64,000 nucleotides of DNA from Gammaproteobacteria bacterium (GCA_021773815.1 JAJFJS010000037.1:1-64000), one strand, 5' to 3'. Positions 8,616-18,238 are shown, numbered from the stretch's first letter. Numbers and translations: made by a program. Notes: generated from the sequence alone by a model not told the origin.

Positions 8616-9278
8616 TCAGGCCCAGAGTTCCAATACAAAATTACGCATTACGGCGCTTAGAATATCGCTTCGCGTTACGATTCCCACTAACGTGCCCTCT
8701 GTTACGATGGGCATTGATCCGATGTGTTGATCGACAAACAAGCGGGCAATGTACCGTACATCTGTATCGCTGCTGGCTGTCAACACAGGGCTCTGCATCA
8801 ATTGCTCCACCGGGGGATCCGATCGATTAGGCGCCTGCAAATGATAATCTGCAGAAATCCCGCCAACGTAGTGAAGGATGTCTCTATCCGAGACGATACC
8901 AACGAGTCTGTTAGCATCCCCCACAACGGGCAAATGACGAAAAGTGTTCTTCTGGTAAATATCCAGCGCATCGGATACGGTTTGTCGGAGCGATAAAGTG
9001 ACAACCGACGACGTCATTATTTGATCGGCATGCAGAATAATTGCGGTTCTTGGCAGTTCGTCTGTGGCGTGATATGCCGCGGCACCAGTGCGTTCTTGCA
9101 TAGCCGATGGACGCTTTTTATCAGGATTGTCATTACGATTAACGGACTGCGGTTTTTCGCTCTCATCAGTAGAGCGAGTCGGAGCAATAGGTTGAATTTT
9201 TTTTACATCAGATTCTTTAAAAAGTCGCTCCACCGACATAAGTTCGTGACTATTCAGCCCCTGAATAATAAAAGTCAT
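8616..9278 (-). CDS. CBS-domain pair protein
   Basis: A 220-residue protein with a charged, low-complexity N-terminal third (about residues 20-75) followed by two CBS domains (about 85-145 and 155-215). Markers are MTSSVVTLSLRQTVSDALDI, FRHLPVVGDANRLVGIVSDRDIL, and MQSPVLTASSDTDVRYIARL ... SMPIVTEGTLVGIVTRSDIL. CBS pairs bind adenosine nucleotides and usually regulate an enzyme or channel; here no catalytic domain is attached. AAGG upstream of ATG 9278 supports the start. It lies just downstream of the APC permease on the same strand and might regulate it, which is inference. The C-terminal segment recurs as a relic at 11634-11699. Confidence 0.82.
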   Translation of the reverse strand: MTFIIQGLNSHELMSVERLFKESDVKKIQPIAPTRSTDESEKPQSVNRNDNPDKKRPSAMQERTGAAAYHATDELPRTAIILHADQIMTSSVVTLSLRQTVSDALDIYQKNTFRHLPVVGDANRLVGIVSDRDILHYVGGISADYHLQAPNRSDPPVEQLMQSPVLTASSDTDVRYIARLFVDQHIGSMPIVTEGTLVGIVTRSDILSAVMRNFVLELWA

Positions 9279-9336
9279 TATTTACCTTGCCTATAGCATG
9301 CTCAGACAGAAGCGATAGTTCGCGGATCGAAAAATG

Positions 9337-10743
9337 CTATGCACCGTGATGCTCAGAATCGTCCTTCATAGCCTTCATTTCCATGTGCATACGGCCGCTG
9401 CTGTCTGTATGAGTGATCATAAATAGTCGTTGTGCAACCAGGATTGCACAGATACCGACCAGCGATACAATAATTATCAGCGGATCGCGTTGGTACTTCA
9501 ATAGTAAGAATGTACTGAGAATAAAGACATCCAGTATGATCGCGATTATGGGAATGGCCGGGATCGCTTTCGTCTCATCAATGAGGTAGCGAAATAAGCC
9601 CCAATGAATTGCTATGTCCATAATTAGATAAAAAATAGCGCCGATCGAGGCAATGCGAGTCAGATCGAAGAGCACCGTTAAAGCGATTGCGAGAGCTACC
9701 GTAAAAACCAGTGCCGGATTTTTTAGGCCCCGATACAACCGTGGCAATTGTTTCATGTCGCTGAGCATGGCCAACATTCGGGATGCAGAGAAAATACTGG
9801 CGATCACGCCCGATATCGTAGCGACCATCGCCAGCAGGACGGTGAATAGCAACCCTAGTTCGCCAAACACGGGTCTGGCGGCAGCGGCAAGTGCATAGTC
9901 TTTCGCAGCAATGACCTCCTCGATGTTCAGGCTGCTGGACACCGACAATGCCAGAATCGTATAGATCACCGTGCAGATGAAAATCGATATGATGATTGAG
10001 CGCCCTATATTGCGATGCGGGTCAATGATGTCCGCACCTTGATTGGTTATGGTGGTGAAGCCTTTGAAGGCGAGAATTGCCAGGGCGAGTGCGGCGACGA
10101 AGTTAAAGTTACTGCCGCTCGCCGCAACTTGACCGGATCTACCCCATCCCTCCACCGAAGGAAAGCCAGCGACCGCCAATCCGGCTATTGCCAGTACGCC
10201 GATTCCTGCGATTTTTACAACTGCGGTTACATTGGCAGTTCGCTCAATGGCTTTGTTACCAGAAATATTTATGACGTAGGCGACAACAATTAGAAATACG
10301 CCCAGCGCTGGCACCAGTGCCGCCGTGTTATCTACTTCGAATAATCGCAGCGTATAGGATCCAAAAGTTCGAGCGACAAGGCTCTCGGCTATAACCATGG
10401 ATACGTACATAAGCAAAGAATAAGTTCCCGCCAAGGTGCCGGGGCCATAAGCCTTGCGCATAAACATGGCGATGCCCCCCGCTGAAGGGTAGGCGTTCGA
10501 GAATTTGACATAGGAATAAGCGCTGATACCGACCACGATTGCGCCGGCCAGAAAGGCCAGTGGGAAAATCTGGCCGACCAGTTCCGCGATCTGCCCCATC
10601 AATACAAATATGCCGGCGCCAATCATGACGCCCGTACCCAGCGATACAGAGCCTATCAGGGATATTTTGCTTTCCGAATGATGCTTCACGATAGTCACTT
10701 CATGGAATGACCGGAGGAAACTATCATGCGCCCATTCGTTCAC
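9337..10743 (-). CDS. APC-superfamily amino acid/polyamine permease
   Basis: A 468-residue integral membrane transporter with about 12 hydrophobic helices. It shows the APC signature near the N-terminus (SLIGSVSLGTGVMIGAGIFV, then MGQIAELVG) and AYPSAGGIAMFMRKAYGP in helix 2-3. Helix 6-8 motifs include ALAILAFKGFTTITNQGADI, SIFSASRMLAMLSDMKQLP. The first ~18 residues are not APC-like, so the true start may be a GTG about 45-55 bases further in (VTIVKHHSESK or VKHHSESK). It is followed after 58 bases by the CBS-pair gene on the same strand. The substrate cannot be read from sequence. Confidence 0.88.
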   Translation of the reverse strand: MNEWAHDSFLRSFHEVTIVKHHSESKISLIGSVSLGTGVMIGAGIFVLMGQIAELVGQIFPLAFLAGAIVVGISAYSYVKFSNAYPSAGGIAMFMRKAYGPGTLAGTYSLLMYVSMVIAESLVARTFGSYTLRLFEVDNTAALVPALGVFLIVVAYVINISGNKAIERTANVTAVVKIAGIGVLAIAGLAVAGFPSVEGWGRSGQVAASGSNFNFVAALALAILAFKGFTTITNQGADIIDPHRNIGRSIIISIFICTVIYTILALSVSSSLNIEEVIAAKDYALAAAARPVFGELGLLFTVLLAMVATISGVIASIFSASRMLAMLSDMKQLPRLYRGLKNPALVFTVALAIALTVLFDLTRIASIGAIFYLIMDIAIHWGLFRYLIDETKAIPAIPIIAIILDVFILSTFLLLKYQRDPLIIIVSLVGICAILVAQRLFMITHTDSSGRMHMEMKAMKDDSEHHGA

Positions 10744-11096
10744 AAGTGCATGTTGGGTACCGGGAGTAACGGACAGGCGATATACGGTATTTCTCTGTCG
10801 ACGCCATTTCTCTACCGGGTCTGGCTACTGGGATTGTTCAGCATTGACGGCCACAATGAAAACGATTCGGGCTCTTTTTTCAAACCCAGCTCGCGACGCT
10901 CATACGGTTCGCAACTCAATACCTGACAAGTGCGCCGGAAGAAAGCGCCCGAAAAATACCCGTGAATACCGACATCCACCTGGCAAGAACGCTGCAAGCG
11001 TGACGAGTAGAACCGCCGGCGGGTGGATGTTCGCAATTTCATGCTGGCATCTAGGACCGGCCTCTTCACCAGTTCCCCGATAACTGAAGAACCAGA
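10744..11096. other. Intergenic region of about 350 bp
   Basis: Short overlapping frames on both strands (for example 10812-11069 minus) have no ribosome binding site and arginine/serine-rich compositions typical of non-coding translation. Nothing further is recognised. Confidence 0.4.
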
Positions 11097-11366
11097 CTAC
11101 AGCGCATTGGACCGCTCAACGCGATTGTACAGCCAGCCGATTAGCCAACCGGTTGCTGCGGCACAAACTACCCAGGCAACAAGACCGATCACGAACCCAA
11201 CCAGCGTGAGAGTCCAACCGATATCGCCCATATTGGCGTGAAACATGTGCCCCGTTATGGACATCATTGGTCCGGGTATTAATGCTATGAGTGCACTGCA
11301 AAATATCCACAGAATGGCGGCGGCTATTCCGAATGCGATTGCCAGTCTTCTTGCACTAATTGTCAC
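11097..11366 (-). CDS. DUF5676-type small membrane protein
   Basis: An 89-residue protein with two membrane helices (LAIAFGIAAAILWIFCSALI and WTLTLVGFVIGLVAWVVCAA) ending in WLIGWLYNRVE, the layout of the DUF5676 family. The start is decided by a perfect AGGAGG seven bases upstream of a GTG at 11366; longer readings from 11435 are less likely. The family is often seen near metal-resistance and redox genes, but no activity is known. It stands alone here. Confidence 0.72.
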   Translation of the reverse strand: MTISARRLAIAFGIAAAILWIFCSALIALIPGPMMSITGHMFHANMGDIGWTLTLVGFVIGLVAWVVCAAATGWLIGWLYNRVERSNAL

Positions 11367-11633
11367 GATAAGCCTCCTGCCGATGGCGAAGTCACGCAAC
11401 CTGATCAATTTAGCCATTAGGGCTGCCTGATGCAAGCAGGGCTTGTGCCTACCCCGTCAACGATATCGTTGCTGATTGCCGCAGCCGGAATTCAGGGACG
11501 CGAAGAACTGGAATTCGTTCGCACGAATTGGATCGCAGACCTACCCAATCAATAAAGAATATCCAACCATTGACAGAAAAACTCAATTAAACCTACGAAG
11601 GCTTACACGAAAATTTCGGCGACACCCTGTGCA

Positions 11634-11699
11634 TCACTCCAGCACAAAATGGCGTATTAGCGCGCGCAAAATCTCACTCCGCGTCGCAATACCGATCGC
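11634..11699 (-). pseudogene. CBS-domain C-terminal remnant
   Basis: In-frame residues AIGIATRSEILRALIRHFVL then E-stop are nearly superimposable on the C-terminus of the CBS-pair gene at 8616-9278 (LVGIVTRSDILSAVMRNFVL). Upstream of this point the frame has no CBS-like sequence. It is therefore the tail of a deleted paralogue, about 3 kb from the surviving copy. Confidence 0.6.
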
Positions 11700-11948
11700 G
11701 CGAGGTGTGCAGTCGAAGTACTCCGGTCGTGCCGGTGGAACCAGGTCTATCTCGTCTCGGAACTGAAATCTATCTTTACGTATCTTGGGAAGCGAATACG
11801 CATACACCCGTCCTGAGAGCAAGATGAACCGACAAGGCGTCAGCCGCACACGGATCAAGCTGCCCCACGACACGCCCGTATTTCCCGGCTGCATGATTCC
11901 GGTAATTCCGGCATAGGAGCTACGGTGGTACTGACAAATTCAATACCG
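11700..11948. other. Intergenic spacer upstream of the CBS remnant
   Basis: No gene is recognised. The minus-strand frame continuing from the CBS remnant is not protein-like. Confidence 0.35.
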
Positions 11949-13154
11949 CTAACCGACGGAATCCAGTATGTAATGGCGCGTCAGCGGCAACGTGCCTGCC
12001 TGCTTGGCCAACTGCATCTGAAATACCATACCGGCGCCATGACGAAACGACGTTTCGACACTCAGCAGGTAGAACTCCCACATGCGGCAGAACCGCTCGT
12101 CGTAGAGTCTCGCGATTTCGTCCCGGTTCTCTTGAAACCGGCGGTACCATTCCATCAACGTCATCGCGTAATGCATACGCAGAATTTCAAGATCTGTCAC
12201 CCAGAGCCGGTTGTTCTCCACGTGGGGAAATACTTCCGACAATGCCGGTGAATACGCGCCGGGAAATATGTATTTGTGGATCCACGGGCTCAGTGAGCCC
12301 GGCGGACAAGATCGTCCGATCGAATGCAGCACGGCAACGCCATCATCGACCAGCAACGCGTTTATCTTCGCGAAAAACTCATCGTAGTGTGACACCCCGA
12401 CGTGTTCGAACATGCCAACCGAGACGATACGGTCAAATTTCTGATCGATATGCCGATAGTCCATGAGTTCGAAGCGCACCCGGTCTGCCAGGCCCATTGC
12501 CTGCGCCCGTTGGTTTGCAATGGCATGCTGTTCCCGCGACAGGGTCACACCCAGCACCTCGACGTCCGCCTGCCCGGCGATGAACAGAGCGAGCCCGCCC
12601 CAGCCACAGCCGATATCGAGAACCTTCTGCCCGGGTTGCAACGCAAGCTTTGCCGCCACCAGGCGCTTCTTGTTTTCCTGCGCAATTTCGAGTGTATCTT
12701 CCGGCGTACAGAAATAGGCGCAAGAATATTGACGGTCTGCGTCGAGAAACAATTCGTAGAGCCTGGCCGACAGGTCGTAATGGTGCGCGACGTTCTTCTG
12801 CGCTTTGCCGACCGGATTTAGCTGCTGCAAGGGCTTCAGCAACCGATTGAGCCGGTTTACCACTTTGAGCATCGGGTGAGTGGCAACACTGGCCTGGTTC
12901 TGCACGAGGAGACGCAGAAAATCGTGCACGGTACTGCCTTCCTCAAAGGTCAGCGTTCCGTCGGTGTAGGCCTCGCCGAATGTCATCTTGCCGTTCAGAA
13001 ACAAGCTGTGATAAAGCTTCCTGTCCTGCAACCGCATAGTGACGACCGGCTCTGCCGGCTCCCCGACAAACTCATGCAGAGCATTGTCGACGTCATAAAC
13101 GCGTAACGTCCCGCGTCTGACCGCCCGTTTAAAAAGATTCTTCAGAAGCCACAT
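11949..13154 (-). CDS. cfa: Cyclopropane-fatty-acyl-phospholipid synthase family protein
   Basis: A 401-residue SAM-dependent enzyme of the CFA synthase family, which adds a methylene bridge across double bonds of membrane phospholipid acyl chains. The N-terminal ~110 residues are the family's lipid-binding region. The methyltransferase core carries motif I VLDIGCGWGGLALFIA, with QYSCAYF before it, EHVGVSHYDEFF in the middle and HSIGRS after the fourth strand. The C-terminus has the expected WIHKYIFPGAY and FRHGAGMVFQMQLAK. Length and order match bacterial CFA synthases. It runs convergently towards the spacer at 11.9 kb and is preceded on the same strand by the TauD-like gene. Confidence 0.92.
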   Translation of the reverse strand: MWLLKNLFKRAVRRGTLRVYDVDNALHEFVGEPAEPVVTMRLQDRKLYHSLFLNGKMTFGEAYTDGTLTFEEGSTVHDFLRLLVQNQASVATHPMLKVVNRLNRLLKPLQQLNPVGKAQKNVAHHYDLSARLYELFLDADRQYSCAYFCTPEDTLEIAQENKKRLVAAKLALQPGQKVLDIGCGWGGLALFIAGQADVEVLGVTLSREQHAIANQRAQAMGLADRVRFELMDYRHIDQKFDRIVSVGMFEHVGVSHYDEFFAKINALLVDDGVAVLHSIGRSCPPGSLSPWIHKYIFPGAYSPALSEVFPHVENNRLWVTDLEILRMHYAMTLMEWYRRFQENRDEIARLYDERFCRMWEFYLLSVETSFRHGAGMVFQMQLAKQAGTLPLTRHYILDSVG

Positions 13155-13243
13155 AAATTACCGTCCTGAATCAATAAAATTGATGAATGCCGCATGAGCG
13201 CTTTCGAAGGCAAGCCAGTCATTCGACATCTATGCCGGGAGAC

Positions 13244-14089
13244 TCAGCTAAAGGCATCTCCCAGCACCGTAACCCGATGCATTTCCCGCGGCTCAGTGTA
13301 GTCGCGCACCGCATAATGCGCGGTGCAGCGGTTGTCCCACATCGCGATCGAATTTTTTCGCCAGTAAAACCGGCAATGCAGCTCTTTCCAGTCAATGTGT
13401 TTGAACAGCATGTTGAGTAATGCATCGCTTTCCAGCGGACTCAAGCCGACGATGTGTGTCGTCGTCAATTCGCTGATGTAGAGCAACTTTTTCCCGGTTT
13501 CCGGATGGATCTTGACGAGCGGCTGCTCGGTGGGCGGCGCTTTCTGGAAGGTTTTCCAGTATTGGTCTGCGCCACCTTCTCTTTGCAGTTCGGTGCGGCG
13601 GTAGGTTTTGGTGACGTCGTGCACGGCAACCATGTCTTCCAAAATCACTTTCATGCGATCGGACAAGGTGTCGTAGGCTTTGTATAGATTCACCCACATC
13701 GTGTCACCGCCGCGTGCAGGTATCTGCACGCCGCGCAGAATGGCGGCCAGCGGCGGATTGTCGGTATAGCTCAGATCCGGATGCCAGGAATTGGCCAGAC
13801 GCAGAGTGTCTTTTTCGCCGGTTTCTGCAAACAGGCGGATGATTTCATCATGCCCCGGCAGCGCCGGAATAAACGGATGCACATGCAAGTCGCCGAAACG
13901 CTTGCCAAAGGCGATCTGTTGCGCGGGCGTGATGTCCTGATCGCGAAAAAAGACCACCAGGTATTCCAGCAGCGCCTGTTTGATCTCGGCATAGGTTTCA
14001 TCATCGAGTGTTGCGCTGAGATCCACGCCATGAATCTCGGTACCCAGGGAGCCCGATACAGGCTGCAAGGAAATCCGCTGGTATGTCAT
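13244..14089 (-). CDS. TauD/TfdA-family Fe(II)/2-oxoglutarate dioxygenase
   Basis: A 281-residue non-heme iron oxygenase resembling taurine dioxygenase, which releases sulfite from alkyl sulfonates. The iron ligands are visible as the HxD motif in SWHPDLSY (H103, D105) and the distal His in TAHYAV (about H258). The 2-oxoglutarate-binding Arg is in MHRVTVLGD (about R272). Full length and the N-terminal region (TEIHGVDLS, VFFRDQDITPAQQIAFGKRF) agree with the family. The divergent neighbour at 14452 is a YeiH-type putative sulfate/sulfite exporter, which makes an organosulfonate substrate plausible. The exact substrate is not determinable. Confidence 0.9.
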   Translation of the reverse strand: MTYQRISLQPVSGSLGTEIHGVDLSATLDDETYAEIKQALLEYLVVFFRDQDITPAQQIAFGKRFGDLHVHPFIPALPGHDEIIRLFAETGEKDTLRLANSWHPDLSYTDNPPLAAILRGVQIPARGGDTMWVNLYKAYDTLSDRMKVILEDMVAVHDVTKTYRRTELQREGGADQYWKTFQKAPPTEQPLVKIHPETGKKLLYISELTTTHIVGLSPLESDALLNMLFKHIDWKELHCRFYWRKNSIAMWDNRCTAHYAVRDYTEPREMHRVTVLGDAFS

Positions 14090-14451
14090 CTGCGCACACT
14101 CCTGATATGTCTTTGCCCATAGTAATACAGCCGTGGTTGCCGAAATATGACGGCACCGTTCGGCTGCCGCGGATCGGATACAGCGCCAGCTCTGCCGGCC
14201 GCAGAGAAGCGTCGAGCGGAGCAGAGAAATGCCCGCAACCTGTCGTGCGGGAATCGTATTTCACGTGCTGACAGACCCCGGCGACATGATTGTCTCGGCA
14301 ATCTTTCAAACAGGAGACCTGGCTCTCATGAAAACCGGCCCAAGTAAACGGCTGATCGGCACCGTATCCGTGATGTGCAGGACGGTGAAATTCCTATATT
14401 TCAAGACCACACGATTAGAAAGCCCTATGAATTGCTTTTAGACAACCTAAA
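14090..14451. other. Divergent intergenic region between the TauD-like and YeiH-like genes
   Basis: About 360 bases between two divergently transcribed genes, so promoters for both must lie here. I see no clear sigma-70 boxes or dyad that I would defend. The short frames in it look non-coding. Confidence 0.4.
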
Positions 14452-15414
14452 ATGAACCGCGTGAATACCCGTATCTCACGCGCGCTGCTGAAAGGCTCCC
14501 GGCCCGGAATTCTGAGCGCAGTGATCGCCATCCCCTTTTTGATCTGGCTCGGCAACCCTGCTATTGCCCTGCTGGTGGGGTGCGCACTAACCTTGGCGCG
14601 AAGTCAAAAGCCGCTTGCACTGCCTGCAAACGCCGGCACATGGCTGCTGCAGGGAGCTATCGTATTGCTGGGCCTGGGTTTATCACTGAACACTTTATGG
14701 GACCTGTCGAGCACCTATATCGGCCTGATCAGCGCTATCGTGCTGGGCACGTTGGGTATCGGCCTGGCACTCGGGCGACTACTCGGCGCACCCGCCGACG
14801 GCGCCACGCTGATCTCATCCGGAACTGCAATTTGTGGTGGCACGGCGATTGCCACGCTTTCCGGGGTCATCAAGGCCAGCCCCGCACAAACCGGAGTCTG
14901 CCTCGCGGTGGTGTTCCTGCTGAATGCTGTTGCTTTGTTCAGCTTCCCGTTTATTGGCGAGCAACTGCACCTGACCCAACAGCAGTTCGGCATCTGGGCT
15001 GCATTGGCTATTCATGACACCTCCTCGGTCGTAGCAACGGCAGCGATATTCGGGGATGAAGCGGCTGAAGTGGCCACGACCCTGAAGCTGGTGCGGACCC
15101 TGTGGCTGATTCCAGTGGTGTTTATCGTTGCATTACTGCGGCAAGCGGGAACCGCACGCCTGCGCATCCCGGCGTTTGTCCTGCTGTTCGTCGCTGCTGC
15201 CGCCCTGGGCACGCTGGTAGAATTGCCACCGGCTTTGTTGCTGGCCGCCAAAACCCTGTCCAAATCCATGCTGGTTCTGGCCCTTTTCCTGGTGGGTACG
15301 GAAATTACCCGTCAGACCCTGACGGACCTGCGTGGCAGGGAGGTCGCTCTGGCCGTACTCCTTTGGGCCATCGTGGCGCCGGTCGCGCTGCTGTTGAGCG
15401 TGTGGCTGGGCTAG
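14452..15414 (+). CDS. YeiH-family (UPF0324) putative sulfate exporter
   Basis: A 320-residue inner-membrane protein with about 10 hydrophobic helices and the signatures of the YeiH/UPF0324 family: WLLQGAIVLLGLGLSLNTLW, SSGTAICGGTAIATLSGVIK, IHDTSSVVATAAIFG and KLVRTLWLIPV. Members are annotated as putative sulfate exporters and recur beside sulfonate-catabolism genes. It starts at ATG 14452. It diverges from a TauD-type dioxygenase, consistent with exporting the inorganic sulfur released by that enzyme; the physiological link is inferred. Confidence 0.88.
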   Translation: MNRVNTRISRALLKGSRPGILSAVIAIPFLIWLGNPAIALLVGCALTLARSQKPLALPANAGTWLLQGAIVLLGLGLSLNTLWDLSSTYIGLISAIVLGTLGIGLALGRLLGAPADGATLISSGTAICGGTAIATLSGVIKASPAQTGVCLAVVFLLNAVALFSFPFIGEQLHLTQQQFGIWAALAIHDTSSVVATAAIFGDEAAEVATTLKLVRTLWLIPVVFIVALLRQAGTARLRIPAFVLLFVAAAALGTLVELPPALLLAAKTLSKSMLVLALFLVGTEITRQTLTDLRGREVALAVLLWAIVAPVALLLSVWLG

Positions 15415-15507
15415 AGCTGCCTGCGCTTCGACCGCCCAAACCTGAGGTTATTTCCTAACAGCAAAACGATAATTCGATTGCATGCGTGCCTGCTCTACAG
15501 TTAACGC

Positions 15508-15597
15508 ATGAAACTGCTGAATGTTTACCTGGATCTCGCGAGCCTGGCCGCCCTGGCAAGCTTTCTGGTATTCCTGCTGATTAGCTACATTTTCTGA
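15508..15597 (+). CDS. Possible 29-residue hydrophobic membrane peptide
   Basis: A short frame from ATG 15508 encodes a 29-residue peptide: a polar start MKLLNVYLD followed by one long hydrophobic helix (LASLAALASFLVFLLISYIF) ending the protein. It lies 93 bases after the exporter gene. The amphipathic start plus single helix is typical of real small membrane proteins. However, there is no good ribosome binding site and no family I can name, so it is a candidate only. Confidence 0.35.
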   Translation: MKLLNVYLDLASLAALASFLVFLLISYIF

Positions 15598-15783
15598 TAC
15601 CGACCGTCTGGCTACCGCTTGCTCAAATGCCTGGAACCACATACACCAAGAAGCACCAGAAGTGGCGGCCAAAGCTTTGGTCGGAGCTGTGCAGCGGTCA
15701 TTGGTCAGTCGGATAAACTGGCAAGCACTGCACTGTGAATGCCGGGCCCGCCAGGATCGGAAGAGATAAGTGCTTGAATTGAA

Positions 15784-15920
15784 TGATGGTGATGGGTGGA
15801 CTTTAAGTGACACCATCTTGGTGGGCGCGCTCTGCACGATCGCAAGGATATGCGGTGGAACTTAGGCCCGGAAAACCATTGGTTTTCCGGGCGATCCACC
15901 GACCCCGGCATTATGAGTGC
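15784..15920 (-). repeat. tRNA-Met-derived dispersed repeat, copy 1
   Basis: Compared with the intact tRNA-Met at 37696-37772, this copy starts with the tRNA 3' end (acceptor strand and T-stem, ending ...GGTGGACT on the plus strand). About 95 bases then replace part of the T-loop. The tRNA sequence resumes for 25 identical bases (15896-15920, CCACCGACCCCGGCATTATG then AGTGC). The insert carries a 13-bp palindromic arm pair, GCCCGGAAAACCA/TGGTTTTCCGGGC. The 5' half of the tRNA is missing, so it cannot make a tRNA. It has the same orientation as copies 2 and 3. See copies at 22078 and 33815. Confidence 0.85.
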
Positions 15921-16111
15921 GATTCTTTAACTCTAATGATTCGACTCAACCGCCGGGATAGAAGTCCCTATCCTTAACGCCATTCGAGACGATTCAATCA
16001 CGCCAATACTTGAAAATGACCCAACATTCATCTCTTTGGCGAGCGTGAAATGCGACCATATTTGTAAATATAGGATACACTTAAACAACTCTGCTTTACC
16101 TGAGGGCCATC

Positions 16112-18238
16112 ATGGAGCCGGACTCTGAATTGCACCGAGGATTCAGACTAGGCGAGTGGGAAGTCAGACCCGCAGAAGGTCTGCTGATTGGACTTCAGGG
16201 ACGACGTCGTCTGCAGCCGAAATGCATCGACGTTCTTATGTGCCTGGTCGAACACGAGGATCAAGTTGTCACACGTGACGAGATCCTGCGCACGGTTTGG
16301 GGTGAGCGTGCCTTTACCGATGAACCGCTGACCCGCTGTATCGGCGATCTGCGCAAAGCGCTCGGGGATAACCGGGAAAAGCCTCAGTACGTCCAGACCA
16401 TTCCCAAACGAGGCTACCGGCTGATCACCAAGGTTATTCCTTTATCCCCATCTGAACCAGAACCAGAACCAGAACCTGAAACTGCGCCGGCACCAGAAGC
16501 CAAACCCACATACTTTTCAGCACTGGCCACATACCGTTTGCCGGCAGCCTTGTTGGCCGGCCTGGCCGCTATTTTTACGGCTATTGGCTTGTTATCGCCG
16601 ACAACCAATCAAAACGTTCAAACAACACTGACGACAAACGACCATTCGATTGCAGTCCTGCCATTCGAGGCCATGACTTCTGGCACGAACAACGACTGGA
16701 TGGGCCGCGGCATTTCGGAGGATTTACTCAATGTGCTGGCCCGGATCGACGGCCTGGAAGTCGCGGCGCGCACCTCATCATTCAGACCCTCCCTGCAAAG
16801 CATGGACATCCGCGATATCGGCAAGGAACTGAACGTGCGTTATGTCCTCGAGGGCAGTATCCGGCGCAGTGACGATCGACTCAAGATCGCAGCCCAGCTG
16901 ATCGATACGAGCTCCGGTTATCACCTGTGGTCGGAGGTGTATAACCGCACGACGTCGGACGTTTTCACAATCCAGTCCGAGATCGCCGAACGCGTCGTCA
17001 AGGCCCTGAAACTGGTCACGCCGATCGGTTTGTCGTCGGAACAATTTGCCCGCTCGACGGAAAGCGTCGATGCCTATGATTACTACCTGCAGGCCCGCAG
17101 TTTTCTTGACGGGCCGACGACCGTGGAAGCCATCAGCAACGCCATCCGGTTCTACGAACGGGCGCTCGAGTTCGACCCTGAATATGGCGAGGCCTATGCC
17201 GGGCTGTGCTCGGTGCGCCTCAAAGCCGTCGGCGATAACCAGGCGCCGGATACGATGCCGGCAGTCAGACAAGCCTGCGATGCAGCCACAAAGTATGCGC
17301 CCGAATCACCACTGACCCGCACGGCGCTCGGCAAGCTACGTCGGATTTCGGGCGAATTGCAGCTTGCCGAGGATGAATTTTTACAGGTCATCGAGCAGTA
17401 TCCGGCCTACACGGAGGCTCGGGTCGAACTGGCGCTGGTGTATGCCGAACGCGGCAATCTTGAAGCAGCGGAACGGGCCTATCAGGAAGCCATCGAGGTC
17501 GGCCCCGGTGACCCACTGGGCTACTCGCACTATTGCCTGTTCCTGTGGACGAACGGACGCGCCGCCGAGGCCATTCCAATGTGCCAAAGGGTCACAGAGC
17601 TACAGCCCGGCAGCGCCCAGGCCTACAGCAATCTCGGCATTGCCTATGGCGTCTCCGGAGATTTCGAACAGGCCGCGGTCGCCTATCGCGAGGCCATCGC
17701 GCGCAAACCCTCGTCACTGGCCTATTCGAACATCGGCATCAATTATTACTATCTCGGACGCTACGAAGATGCTGCCGTCATGTTCCGGGAAGCGATCAAG
17801 CTGGCACCGAGGAATTTCACGTTTTGGGGTAACCTCGGCGATGCATTGCTGCAGCTTCCCGACCAAGAGCAGGAGACCGCCGCCGCGTATCGCGAAGCCC
17901 GTAAGTTGGCTGAACTGGATCTGGAGATCAATCCGGATCAGGACTTTACGCTGGCAGCACTAGCCCACTTTTGCGCCCGGCTCGGGGACTTCGCATGCGC
18001 GCGAAACAGGCTCGAAGCCAGTCTGGCCGCGGAGTCCACCGAATTTTACAAGTATTACTACGCCGCGCTCGCCTACATTCAAATGGACGAGTATGAGAAT
18101 GCCGTTGCAGAAACCATGCGTGCCGTGGAATTCGGTTTCCCGCTGGAGATGCTCGAAGCCGAACCATTGCTCGCATCGGTCAGGGGAAATGAACGCCTGA
18201 CCTTGTTAATAGAAGAAGAAACCGACACTCGTAAGTGA
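16112..18238 (+). CDS. CadC/ToxR-like membrane regulator with TPR sensor domain
   Basis: A 708-residue one-component regulator. Residues ~8-100 form an OmpR/PhoB-type winged helix (RRRLQPKCIDVLMCLVEHED, VVTRDEILRTVWG, LTRCIGDLRKALGD, YVQTIPKRGYRL). A Pro/Glu-rich linker (EPEPEPETAPAPEAKP) leads to one transmembrane helix (about 148-170). The periplasmic part begins with a TolB/FlgO-like domain (SIAVLPFEAMTSG, GRGISEDLLNVLARIDGLEV, YVLEGSIRRSDDRLKIAAQL, IDTSSGYHLWSE). About seven tetratricopeptide repeats follow up to the C-terminus. Such proteins are inner-membrane transcription factors that bind DNA directly from the membrane. A secreted protein of unknown function follows after 26 bases and is probably co-transcribed. 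The input signal is unknown. Confidence 0.88.
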   Translation: MEPDSELHRGFRLGEWEVRPAEGLLIGLQGRRRLQPKCIDVLMCLVEHEDQVVTRDEILRTVWGERAFTDEPLTRCIGDLRKALGDNREKPQYVQTIPKRGYRLITKVIPLSPSEPEPEPEPETAPAPEAKPTYFSALATYRLPAALLAGLAAIFTAIGLLSPTTNQNVQTTLTTNDHSIAVLPFEAMTSGTNNDWMGRGISEDLLNVLARIDGLEVAARTSSFRPSLQSMDIRDIGKELNVRYVLEGSIRRSDDRLKIAAQLIDTSSGYHLWSEVYNRTTSDVFTIQSEIAERVVKALKLVTPIGLSSEQFARSTESVDAYDYYLQARSFLDGPTTVEAISNAIRFYERALEFDPEYGEAYAGLCSVRLKAVGDNQAPDTMPAVRQACDAATKYAPESPLTRTALGKLRRISGELQLAEDEFLQVIEQYPAYTEARVELALVYAERGNLEAAERAYQEAIEVGPGDPLGYSHYCLFLWTNGRAAEAIPMCQRVTELQPGSAQAYSNLGIAYGVSGDFEQAAVAYREAIARKPSSLAYSNIGINYYYLGRYEDAAVMFREAIKLAPRNFTFWGNLGDALLQLPDQEQETAAAYREARKLAELDLEINPDQDFTLAALAHFCARLGDFACARNRLEASLAAESTEFYKYYYAALAYIQMDEYENAVAETMRAVEFGFPLEMLEAEPLLASVRGNERLTLLIEEETDTRK

